Source: Actinomycetota bacterium (lineage in GTDB: Bacteria > Actinomycetota > Thermoleophilia > Gaiellales > Gaiellaceae). Taken from it: a stretch of 34,125 nt of DNA. The stretch spans positions 9,303-43,427 of the forward strand of contig VAWZ01000103.1 in assembly GCA_005888365.1 (NCBI GenBank), read 5' to 3'. The notes beneath the pieces were generated by a model that had not been told where the DNA came from, did not search any database, and saw nothing but the letters and a program-made list of their open reading frames with translations. This document shows positions 1-6,726 of this stretch, one piece after another. The translations under genes and the position numbers were made by a program. Each line of letters starts with the position of its first letter. The stretch's first letter is position 1.

Positions 1-316
1 GCACGGTCGCGGGAGCCGGGCTCGCAAGATAGGCGACGACCGCGTCGAGGTCGCCCGTCTTCCAACCTCCCCGCAGCCGTCCGTCCCCGTCTCGCCTCCC
101 GTCGACGTCGTCGACCACGACCAGCCGGGCGTCCCCGAACAGGCTTCCCGAGTTGCAGAGCCGGACCGCGACCTCTGCGGACGTGTCGAGCGCGCTGACG
201 ACCTCGATCGCCTCGGGGGCGAAGCGCACGCGGAGCCGGGAGACCGCGGTGGCGATCTTCGGACGATCGCTGCCGGTGAGGAGATAGACGGGCTCGAGCG
301 CCTGCTCCGTGGCCAT
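1..316 (-). CDS. holA: DNA polymerase III subunit delta, N-terminal part (cut by window edge)
   Basis: This is the N-terminal 105 codons of a gene that runs off the left edge. It is not in the ORF track because its stop lies outside the window. My translation starts MATEQALEPVYLLTGSDRPK and continues to LFGDARLVVVDDV and YLASPAPATV. Those are the N-terminal strand, the 'fg..rlv.v' strand and the 'yl..p...t' strand typical of HolA delta. In the family, delta is the clamp-loader subunit that opens the beta clamp. The ATG at 316 is preceded by TAGGGT eight bases upstream (a -10-like box) and no clear Shine-Dalgarno, so translation may be leaderless. holA normally follows comEA and comEC in bacteria, and here comEA lies 870 bp upstream on the same strand, which supports the call. 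Confidence 0.8.
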   Translation of the reverse strand, partial: MATEQALEPVYLLTGSDRPKIATAVSRLRVRFAPEAIEVVSALDTSAEVAVRLCNSGSLFGDARLVVVDDVDGRRDGDGRLRGGWKTGDLDAVVAYLASPAPATV

Positions 317-324
317 CCTGCTGC

Positions 325-330
325 ACCCTA
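325..330 (-). promoter_or_regulatory. Candidate -10 box for leaderless holA transcript
   Basis: On the minus strand TAGGGT lies 8 nt before the holA ATG, with no purine-rich ribosome site between them. The spacing fits transcription starting at or next to the A of ATG, as in leaderless actinobacterial mRNAs. No convincing -35 was found. Confidence 0.35.
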
Positions 331-418
331 CCGAGCGGGTCGAGACCGAGCGTGTGAGACGCCGAGGAGCAGAGTCCGCCGTTTTGCGACCACGGCTCGA
401 GCGTGCGACCATCCTCAC

Positions 419-1102
419 ATGAGGAGAGGAACAGCCGGTCTCGTGGCACTCGTTCTCGCGCTCGTCGTGGCCGGCGCCGACGCGACGGCCCACGGAGCCT
501 CGACCTCGGCGCCGCCGGGAGCGACCGCACGGTGTCGAGACGGCACGTACAGCTTCTCCCAGCATCATTCGGGTACGTGCTCCCACCACGGCGGGGTGGC
601 CGTCTGGCTCGACGGAAGCAGCTCGAGCGGTTCGTCGACGAGCGTCGGCACGACCGTCCTGCTCTCTCCGCGGAGCCGGGCGTACGGCTGCCGTCGCGGC
701 GAGGAGCCGGATCGGCGCTGCTCTCCCGGCGCCTACTACTCCCGCCTCACGCAAGGCGTGATCTGCTCTTCCGGATTCCGCACCGGCTCGATCCGCAACG
801 TCCCGCAGTCGGAGAAGTTCGCCGTCGAGCGGGAATACGGAATGCCCGCCACTTACTACGGACACTCGATCGAGATCGACCACATCGTGAGCCTGGAACT
901 GGGCGGCTCGAACGACATCGCCAATCTCTTCCCCGAGCCCGGTTCCGGTCCCGGCAACTACCACGTCAAGGATCGGCTCGAGAACCGCCTCCACGACATG
1001 GTCTGCACCGGAGCCATCGCCCTCCGCGCCGCGAGGCAGGGGATCGCCGGCGACTGGGAGGCGCTCTACAGGCACGTCTTCGGAATCTCGATCTCCCGCT
1101 AG
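419..1102 (+). CDS. Secreted DUF3761 / HNH-endonuclease-like protein
   Basis: A 227-aa protein with an N-terminal signal peptide (MRRGTAGLVALVLALVVAGA, then Ala-rich). Residues about 38-65 carry a Cys/His-rich segment, CRDGTYSFSQHHSGTCSHHG followed by GVAVWL, which matches the DUF3761 pattern. Residues about 150-175 contain IEIDHIVSLELGGSNDIANL, an HNH/His-Me-finger signature with the DH pair and the two downstream Asn, followed by KDRLENRLHDMVCTG as in secreted HNH proteins. I infer an exported nuclease acting outside the membrane on DNA. It is transcribed opposite to comEA and holA and occupies the place where comEC is usually found. The alternate frame listed at 403 in the ORF track is a shadow. 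No strong Shine-Dalgarno is visible; GACCAT six bases before the ATG may be part of a -10. Confidence 0.72.
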   Translation: MRRGTAGLVALVLALVVAGADATAHGASTSAPPGATARCRDGTYSFSQHHSGTCSHHGGVAVWLDGSSSSGSSTSVGTTVLLSPRSRAYGCRRGEEPDRRCSPGAYYSRLTQGVICSSGFRTGSIRNVPQSEKFAVEREYGMPATYYGHSIEIDHIVSLELGGSNDIANLFPEPGSGPGNYHVKDRLENRLHDMVCTGAIALRAARQGIAGDWEALYRHVFGISISR

Positions 1103-1186
1103 GAGCGCCGCGTGCCGCGCTCGCGGGCAAGACGAGCACGGAGCCCGATCGGGATCGCCGTTTCGACATCGAGAACGACATGTCCC

Positions 1187-1789
1187 TCACGGCGTCACGA
1201 GATCGCGGATGTCCTCGATCGTCGCCGGTCCGATCCCGGGAACCGCGTCGAGGTCGTCGACCGATGCAAAGGGACCGTTCTCGGTCCGGTAGTCGACGAT
1301 CTTCTGCGCGGTGACCGGACCGATCCCGGGCAGGCCGTCGAGCTGCTCGAGCGTCGCGGTCGAGAGGCTCACCGGGGGCGACGCACCTCCTGTGGAGCCG
1401 GACGCGGCCGTGCCCGAGGGCGATCCGGCCGGCGCACCCCCCGCAATAGCCACACGATGAGGCACGAGCACCTGGGTGCCGTCGACGAGCGGTGCCGCGA
1501 GGTTGATCGCCGCGAGATCGGCCTTACGTGTCGCACCGCCCGCCCGGGCGACGGCGTCCGCCACACGATGGCCCTTGCGCAGGCGGTAGAGCCCGGGGCG
1601 ACGGACGGCCCCGACCACGTGTACAACGAGCCTGTCCGGCACGGCGGACGCGGCCGTCTCGACTGGAAGTGCGACGTCGGGCGCGCTCGCGGTTCCCGTC
1701 TTTGCGAGCCGGTTCCCGGCGAGAACGAGGACCGCGAGCAAAGCACAGGCGACAACGAGCACGGTCGAGCGCGAGACGTTGACGGGCAC
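1187..1789 (-). CDS. comEA: ComEA-family DNA-binding competence protein
   Basis: A 200-aa protein. Residues about 9-25 form one membrane anchor (VLVVACALLAVLVLAG). Residues about 52-112 are an SLBB/soluble-ligand domain (VVHVVGAVRRPGLYRLRKG and INLAAPLVDGTQVLVP). A Gly/Ser/Ala-rich linker follows. The C-terminus, about 140-200, is a double helix-hairpin-helix DNA-binding domain with the repeated motifs LPGIGPVTAQKIVDYR and VPGIGPATIEDIRD. In the family ComEA binds incoming double-stranded DNA at the membrane and hands it to ComEC. It starts with GTG, lies 102 bp downstream of leuS on the same strand, and is convergent with the nuclease-like gene. No comEC follows it in this window. Confidence 0.9.
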   Translation of the reverse strand: MPVNVSRSTVLVVACALLAVLVLAGNRLAKTGTASAPDVALPVETAASAVPDRLVVHVVGAVRRPGLYRLRKGHRVADAVARAGGATRKADLAAINLAAPLVDGTQVLVPHRVAIAGGAPAGSPSGTAASGSTGGASPPVSLSTATLEQLDGLPGIGPVTAQKIVDYRTENGPFASVDDLDAVPGIGPATIEDIRDLVTP

Positions 1790-1856
1790 CTGTCGATCGT
1801 GCCGGGCGACGTCTCACGCGTGGGACACGTCTTCGTCAAAGATGTACGCCAGCGAG

Positions 1857-1874
1857 CGGGACGACCCCGTCCCG
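1857..1874 (-). terminator. Weak hairpin between leuS and comEA
   Basis: The inverted repeat CGGGACG-ACCC-CGTCCCG (7-bp stem, 4-nt loop) lies 18 bp after the leuS stop. It has no T-tract, so it may be a processing or Rho-associated structure rather than an intrinsic terminator. Confidence 0.3.
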
Positions 1875-1891
1875 AGCCAGCCGGTGCCCGC

Positions 1892-4318
1892 CTACGTCAC
1901 GAAGTTGACGAGCTTCTTCCCCGGTGCAACGAAAGTCCGGACGACCTCGGCCCCATCGACGTACGCCTGCACGCGACTCGACTCTCGAGCGAGGGCGACG
2001 AGTTCCTCCTCGGGCGTGTTCGGCGCGACATGCAGGCGGTCGCGGATCCTACCGTTCACCTGCACGACCACCTCGATCGTCTCGAGCTCGAGCAGAGCGG
2101 GATCGGCCTTGGGCCACGACTCCTCCCAGAGCCGCTCGTGCCCGAGCCGCTCCCAGAGCTCCTCCACGACGTGCGGAGCGTACGGCTGGATCAACGACAC
2201 CGCCGTCTCGGCGGCGAAGCGTGCATCTCGTCCAGCGCGGTCTCGGGACAGCTCGTTGACGAGCTCCATCACCGCGGCAATGGCAGTGTTGAACGCGTAG
2301 CGTCGGCCGATGTCGTCGCTGACCTTCGCAATCGTCGCGTGAGCCTTCCGCGCGAGCACGCCTCCCCCAGGCTCACCCGAGGGCGCCTGGTCGACGACAT
2401 CGTTGATCACACGCCAGAGCCTGCGGACGAACCGCGCCATCGCCTCGACGCTCGTCTCCGTCCACTCCATGTCCTCGTTGGCAGGGCCGAGGAAGAGGAT
2501 GTTGAGGCGGCACGCGTCGGCTCCGTAGCGCTCGAGGAAATCGTCCGGGCCGACGACGTTTCCCTTCGACTTCGACATCTTCGTCTTCCCGAGCGTCACC
2601 CAGCCGTTCGAGTAGAACCGGGAGAACGGCTCGCGGAAGCCAACGAGGCCGAGCTCATTCAGCACCCTGACCCAGAACCGCGCGTAGATCATGTGCATCG
2701 TCGCGTGGTCGACGCCGCCGATGTACAGGTCGATCGGGTTCCAGTAGTCGACGAGGGCCCGATCGAACGGCGCCGCCTCGTTCCGCGCGTCGCAGTAGCG
2801 CAGGAAGTACCAGGACGAGTCGACGAACGTGTCCATCGTCTCGGTCTCGCGCTTCGCCTGCCCCCCGCAGCGCGGGCAGGGCGTGTTCACCCAATCCTCG
2901 GCCTGCGCGAGAGGGGGCTGGCCCTTGGGCTTGTAGTCCTCGATGTCAGGGAGCAGGACGGGGAGCTCCTCCTCTGACACTGGGACGATTCCGCACTCCT
3001 CGCAATAGACGACCGGGATCGGGCAGCCCCAGTACCTCTGCCGCGAGAAACCCCAGTCGCGGAGGCGGTAGTTGACCGCGAACCGGCCCCACCCTTCGGC
3101 GGCCAGCTTCTCGACGATCCGCCGACCGCCCTCGGGCGCCGGGAGGCCGTCGAACTCGCCCGAGTTGACGAGCACCTCGTCCCCGGTGTGCTCGACGTAG
3201 GCGGCGCTCTCGTCCGCGTCGGCGTCAGGTGGTCGCACGACGTGCCGGACCGGCAGGTCGAAGGCGGTGGCGAAGTCGAAGTCGCGCTGATCGTGGGCGG
3301 GGACGGCCATGATCGCGCCGGTTCCGTAGTCGGTGAGCACGTAGTCCGCGACGTAGACGGGCAACCGCTCCGCGTTTACCGGATTGATCGCGTGAAGCCC
3401 TGTGAAGACGCCCGTCTTCTCCGTCGCCGCAGCGCGCTCCGCGGTCTTCTTCGCCGCCGCGCGGCGAACGTAGTCGCGCACCTCCTCAGACTCGATCCTG
3501 GCGACGAGCTCGTGCTCCGGAGCGAGCACGAAGAACGTCGCGCCGTAGAGCGTGTCCGGGCGGGTCGTGAACACGGGCACGTCCTCGTCCAGGCCCTCGA
3601 TCCGGAAGAGGATCTCCGCACCGTCAGAGCGGCCGATCCAGTTTCGCTGGCGAGCCTTGATCGACTCCGGCCAGTCGAGGGTGTCGAGGTCGTCGAGCAG
3701 CGCCTGCGCGTAGTCCGTGATGCGGAAGAACCACTGCTCCATGAGACGGGACTCGACCTCCGCGCCACACCACTCGCAGCGGCCGTCGTGCACCTGCTCG
3801 TTCGCGAGAACGGTCTGGTCGTTTGGGCACCACTTGACTGGGGCAGCCTTTCGGAACGCGAGCCCGCGCTCGTAGAACTTGAGGAACTGCCACTGCTGCC
3901 AGCGGTAGTACTCGGGCTCGTGCGTCGATAGCTCGCGCGACCAGTCGATCGCCCAGCCGATCCGGCGCATCGACTGCCGGATGTTCGCGATGTTTCGCTC
4001 TGTGATCTCGCGAGGATGGCCGCCCTCGCGGATAGCGGCGTTCTCCGCGGGGAGCCCGAAGGCGTCGAAGCCTTGCGGATGGAGGACGCGCATGCCGGAG
4101 CGGCGCCGGAATCGTGAGACGACGTCGCCGATCGTGTACACGAGCATGTGCCCCATGTGCAGGGAGCCCGAGGGGTACGGGAGCATCTCGAGGACGTAGC
4201 TCTTCTCGCGCTGCTGCTTCAGTTCATCGGTGCCGGGATTCGGAACCTCGAACGCGCGCTGGTCGGCCCAGATCCGCTGCCACTTCGCCTCGATCGCCTG
4301 TGGGTCGTACTCCTCCAT
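1892..4318 (-). CDS. leuS: Leucyl-tRNA synthetase
   Basis: A class Ia synthetase that charges tRNA-Leu in the cytoplasm. The HIGH-type motif is in YPSGSLHMGHML and the KMSKS loop is KMSKSKGN. The Cys pairs CPNDQ/CEWCG and CPRCGG are the zinc ribbons, the CP1 editing region is present (TTRPDTLYGATFF, GTGAIMAVPAHDQRD), and the anticodon-binding and C-terminal domains are complete (QPYAPHVVEELW). Length about 808 aa is normal. The ORF track starts at 4360, but that ATG lies in the loop of an intrinsic-terminator hairpin (4351-4370). The family N-terminus begins at MEEYDPQAIEAKWQ, so I chose the ATG at 4318, which has GCGAGG just upstream. Expression is probably controlled by the leader structure described separately. 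It is divergent from lysA and followed by comEA. Confidence 0.95.
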   Translation of the reverse strand: MEEYDPQAIEAKWQRIWADQRAFEVPNPGTDELKQQREKSYVLEMLPYPSGSLHMGHMLVYTIGDVVSRFRRRSGMRVLHPQGFDAFGLPAENAAIREGGHPREITERNIANIRQSMRRIGWAIDWSRELSTHEPEYYRWQQWQFLKFYERGLAFRKAAPVKWCPNDQTVLANEQVHDGRCEWCGAEVESRLMEQWFFRITDYAQALLDDLDTLDWPESIKARQRNWIGRSDGAEILFRIEGLDEDVPVFTTRPDTLYGATFFVLAPEHELVARIESEEVRDYVRRAAAKKTAERAAATEKTGVFTGLHAINPVNAERLPVYVADYVLTDYGTGAIMAVPAHDQRDFDFATAFDLPVRHVVRPPDADADESAAYVEHTGDEVLVNSGEFDGLPAPEGGRRIVEKLAAEGWGRFAVNYRLRDWGFSRQRYWGCPIPVVYCEECGIVPVSEEELPVLLPDIEDYKPKGQPPLAQAEDWVNTPCPRCGGQAKRETETMDTFVDSSWYFLRYCDARNEAAPFDRALVDYWNPIDLYIGGVDHATMHMIYARFWVRVLNELGLVGFREPFSRFYSNGWVTLGKTKMSKSKGNVVGPDDFLERYGADACRLNILFLGPANEDMEWTETSVEAMARFVRRLWRVINDVVDQAPSGEPGGGVLARKAHATIAKVSDDIGRRYAFNTAIAAVMELVNELSRDRAGRDARFAAETAVSLIQPYAPHVVEELWERLGHERLWEESWPKADPALLELETIEVVVQVNGRIRDRLHVAPNTPEEELVALARESSRVQAYVDGAEVVRTFVAPGKKLVNFVT

Positions 4319-4345
4319 CGCCTCGCTCGATTCGTCTCCAGGAAC

Positions 4346-4370
4346 GAAAAAGCCTCTCATTCGAGAGGCT
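4346..4370 (-). terminator. Intrinsic terminator in the leuS leader (attenuator)
   Basis: On the minus strand AGCCTCTC-GAAT-GAGAGGCT is a perfect 8-bp stem with a 4-nt loop, followed by a T5 tract. It sits 28 nt before the preferred leuS ATG and after the Leu-containing micro-ORF, so it would end leuS transcripts early unless an alternative fold forms. Confidence 0.75.
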
Positions 4371-4376
4371 CCAAGA

Positions 4377-4402
4377 GAACGCTCGCAGCCTGCGCCGCGT
4401 TC
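4377..4402 (-). promoter_or_regulatory. Upstream hairpin of the leuS leader
   Basis: On the minus strand GAACGC/GCGTTC (6 bp) encloses CGCA/TGCG (4 bp) with a GGC loop. It lies between the micro-ORF and the terminator. AGGCT copies in its loop region (4387-4391) and before it (4410-4414) can pair with the AGCCT of the terminator's 5' arm, giving a possible antiterminator. The pairing order is not proven. Confidence 0.45.
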
Positions 4403-4412
4403 GCTCCCTAGC

Positions 4413-4433
4413 CTACGTAAGAAGCTGCATCAT
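4413..4433 (-). CDS. Candidate leuS leader peptide MMQLLT
   Basis: The 7-codon ORF ATG ATG CAG CTT CTT ACG TAG lies about 95 nt upstream of leuS. It has two adjacent leucine codons, both CTT, in a genome that mostly uses CTC and CTG. A -10-like TACCCT ends 8 nt before its ATG, which would give a leaderless transcript. Consecutive codons for the cognate amino acid, then a hairpin, then an intrinsic terminator is the layout of ribosome-mediated attenuation. A purine-rich ribosome site is not visible. The ORF is too short for homology evidence. Confidence 0.5.
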   Translation of the reverse strand: MMQLLT

Positions 4434-4464
4434 CGAATTCGAGGGTACCAGGCAGAATCGGCGG

Positions 4465-5727
4465 ATGTTGGAGTTGTTCCCGGATTCCGCGCGGATCGAG
4501 GAAGGCGAACTGACGGTCGGCGGACTCCGGGCGAGCGCGCTCGCCGGGCGCTTCGGGACGCCGCTCGTGGTCTACTGCGAGCAGACGCTGCGCGCCCGGG
4601 CACGCGAGATCCGAGAGGCGGTTCCGGAGGCACTCGTCCTCTTCGGCTCGAAGGCGTTCCCGAACGTCGCGATCCTGCGCCTCTTCGCGGAGGAGAGAAT
4701 CGGTGCGGACGTCTCGACGCTCGGGGAGCTGGCGTTCGCGCGCGCAGCCGGGATCGAGGGCGAGCGGCTCGTGTTCCACGGCAACGCGAAGTCCGACGAC
4801 GAGCTCCGGACGGCTGCGGAGGCCGGCGCGACGGTCGCTCTCGACGCCGAGGACGAGCCGGGGCGCGCGGCCGCGGCCGGGACCCGCCGTGTGCTCGTGC
4901 GCGTCACCCTCGGGGTCGAGGCCGACACGCACGAGGCCATCCAGACCGGCCATCACGGCTCGAAGTTCGGCCTTCCTCCGGACTCGGCGCTCAGGACGAT
5001 CGCGGCAGCGCGCAGCCACGGCTTGGACGTGGCGGGCCTCCACATCCACGTCGGCTCACAGCTCGCGGATATCGCCGCCCATCAGGAGACGATCGAGCAG
5101 CTGGCGGCCTTCGCCGCGCGCTGCCGGGACGAGTTGGGCTGGACTCCGGAGGTCGTCGACATCGGGGGCGGCTTCGCCGTCCGCCACGTCGAGGACGAAC
5201 CGATCGCGCCACTGGGCGAGCTTGCGCGAGCGGTGACGGATGCCGTCGAGCTGGTGTGGGACTCGCGCGCGCTGCCCCGGCCGAGCCTCGTGCTCGAGCC
5301 CGGCCGTGCGCTCGTCGGGCATGCGGGCGTGACGCTCTACCGCGTGCGCTCGGTGAAGCGGCTCGCCGACGTGACCTGGGTCGCGGTCGACGGCGGCATG
5401 TCCGACAACCCAAGGCCGCAGCTCTACGGCGCCCGCTACACGGCACTCTCGGCGACGCGGGCGGACGAGCCGGCGACCGAGAACGTGAGCATCGCCGGCC
5501 TCCACTGCGAGTCGGGCGACGTGCTGATCGACGACGTCCTCCTGCCCGATCCTCGCTCGGGCGATCTCCTCGCAGTTCCCGCGACCGGCGCCTACGCGCT
5601 CGCGATGAGCTCGAACTACAACGCGACCCCGCGGCCGGCAGCCGTTCTCGTCGCCGACACGGAAGCTCGCCTCATCCGCCGTCGCGAGACTATCGACGAC
5701 CTGCTCGCGTTCGAGTACCAGGAGTAA
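4465..5727 (+). CDS. lysA: Diaminopimelate decarboxylase
   Basis: A 420-aa fold-type III PLP enzyme that converts meso-diaminopimelate to lysine, the last step of lysine synthesis. The PLP lysine lies in LFGSKAFPN, followed by HIHVGSQ, the glycine loop DIGGGFAV, EPGRALVGHAG for phosphate binding, and the catalytic Cys in CESGD; the C-terminal GAYALAMSSNYN is also typical. The ORF track begins at 4114, but that part is the antisense of leuS. MLELFPDSARIEEGELTVGG at 4465 is the family-like start. It is divergent from leuS with about 30 bp between the leuS leader micro-ORF and the lysA ATG, so the two genes share a compact control region. No strong Shine-Dalgarno was seen. Confidence 0.93.
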   Translation: MLELFPDSARIEEGELTVGGLRASALAGRFGTPLVVYCEQTLRARAREIREAVPEALVLFGSKAFPNVAILRLFAEERIGADVSTLGELAFARAAGIEGERLVFHGNAKSDDELRTAAEAGATVALDAEDEPGRAAAAGTRRVLVRVTLGVEADTHEAIQTGHHGSKFGLPPDSALRTIAAARSHGLDVAGLHIHVGSQLADIAAHQETIEQLAAFAARCRDELGWTPEVVDIGGGFAVRHVEDEPIAPLGELARAVTDAVELVWDSRALPRPSLVLEPGRALVGHAGVTLYRVRSVKRLADVTWVAVDGGMSDNPRPQLYGARYTALSATRADEPATENVSIAGLHCESGDVLIDDVLLPDPRSGDLLAVPATGAYALAMSSNYNATPRPAAVLVADTEARLIRRRETIDDLLAFEYQE

Positions 5728-5778
5728 GCTTGTCCTCGTGACGATCGTCTCATAGAGGAGACGCAAGAGGACGGGAAC

Positions 5779-6720
5779 GTGCGGGCGTTTCTCATCGGCT
5801 CAACGCTGCTGACGGCTCTCTTCGCCGCCGTCGCAGTGGGTCGTGGAGCGCAACCGACTCCCGCGCAGGCCGAGACCTCTTGCAACGCGAGCGTCGTTCA
5901 CTACGAGCAGAACAGGGACGCGGGCCAGGGGCTTACGGAGCTCCCCTGGATCGCGGGCGGACGCGGCCGGCAGCGGATCGTGGGGTACCTCTTCTACTAC
6001 CCGAGCGTCCTCGGCGACCGACGCGCGAACCAGGAGCGCGGCGTCGTCATTCCGACCGGCGGCGCGGTTCCCAGTGGCGCGAACGCGAAGATCCTGTGGG
6101 TGCCGCGCGGTCCCTCGGCCCTCACTATGCTCCTCACCGCCCGTCAGCTGGACGGGCCGGGAGCCTTCCGGCAGCGTCTGCACATCGCGAGCGGCGGAAG
6201 CTATCCCTCGATCATCACGATCCCGCGCGCTGGATGCTGGCAGCTCACGCTGCGGTCGGGAGAGGCGCACGCAACGGTCGTGCTGCAGGCGATAGACGCA
6301 GCTCCGTCCGGCACATGCGATGCAACGCCGATCCGTGAGGAGCCGAATCCTGCGCTGCTTTCAACTATCTGGATCGAGACGATCGGCGCCTCGCGACCCA
6401 TCTACGCCGTCGGCTCAATCCACGACGGCGGCTCGGCGAGCGAGGGCGCCACCATCGCGACGGGCGGGCGGAAGGTGATGTGGGTGCCCAGCGCGCCGGA
6501 GTCGGTTGGCCTCTCACTGACCGTCAGTGGCCGTCGCCTGGACGCAGTCGGGATCTTCCGGCAGCAGTTCCCGGTCGCATATGCGATCACGCCTCCGGTG
6601 GGACCTGTCTTTCCTTCGACAATCGACATCCCAACTCCCGGCTGCTGGCTCCTGACGGTCCGCGGCGCGAAGGCCGCCGGGATCGCAGTGTTCGGTGCGG
6701 TCGCCCTAACGAGCAACTGA
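5779..6720 (+). CDS. Secreted protein with two repeated halves, function unknown
   Basis: A 313-aa protein starting with GTG behind AGAGGA. It has a signal peptide (MRAFLIGSTLLTALFAAVAVG) and a mature part that I do not recognise. The mature part is an internal duplication. The first half has IPTGGAVPSGANAKILWVP, ARQLDGPGAFRQRL, IITIPRAGCWQLTLRSG. The second half has IATGGRKVMWVP, GRRLDAVGIFRQQF, STIDIPTPGCWLLTVRGA. Each half ends in the PxxGCWxLTxRxG pattern typical of secreted beta-sandwich domains. A single TTGTCC-17-TAGAGG promoter-like pair lies between lysA and this gene. It is convergent with fbiC, the stops being 6 bp apart. An exported beta-rich binding or wall protein is my inference only. 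Confidence 0.7.
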   Translation: MRAFLIGSTLLTALFAAVAVGRGAQPTPAQAETSCNASVVHYEQNRDAGQGLTELPWIAGGRGRQRIVGYLFYYPSVLGDRRANQERGVVIPTGGAVPSGANAKILWVPRGPSALTMLLTARQLDGPGAFRQRLHIASGGSYPSIITIPRAGCWQLTLRSGEAHATVVLQAIDAAPSGTCDATPIREEPNPALLSTIWIETIGASRPIYAVGSIHDGGSASEGATIATGGRKVMWVPSAPESVGLSLTVSGRRLDAVGIFRQQFPVAYAITPPVGPVFPSTIDIPTPGCWLLTVRGAKAAGIAVFGAVALTSN

Positions 6721-6726
6721 CGCCGA

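Noticed and set aside
1112-2977. Long plus-strand ORF of 621 codons across comEA and leuS
   Set aside because: It is the antisense shadow of comEA and leuS: Arg-rich, no domain, and both minus-strand genes have clear catalytic or binding motifs.
4361-4464. T-box riboswitch before leuS, suggested by TGGTACC on the minus strand
   Set aside because: The TGGTACC lies about 70 nt from the terminator and would fall at or before the transcript start; no stem I or specifier loop fits between lysA and leuS.
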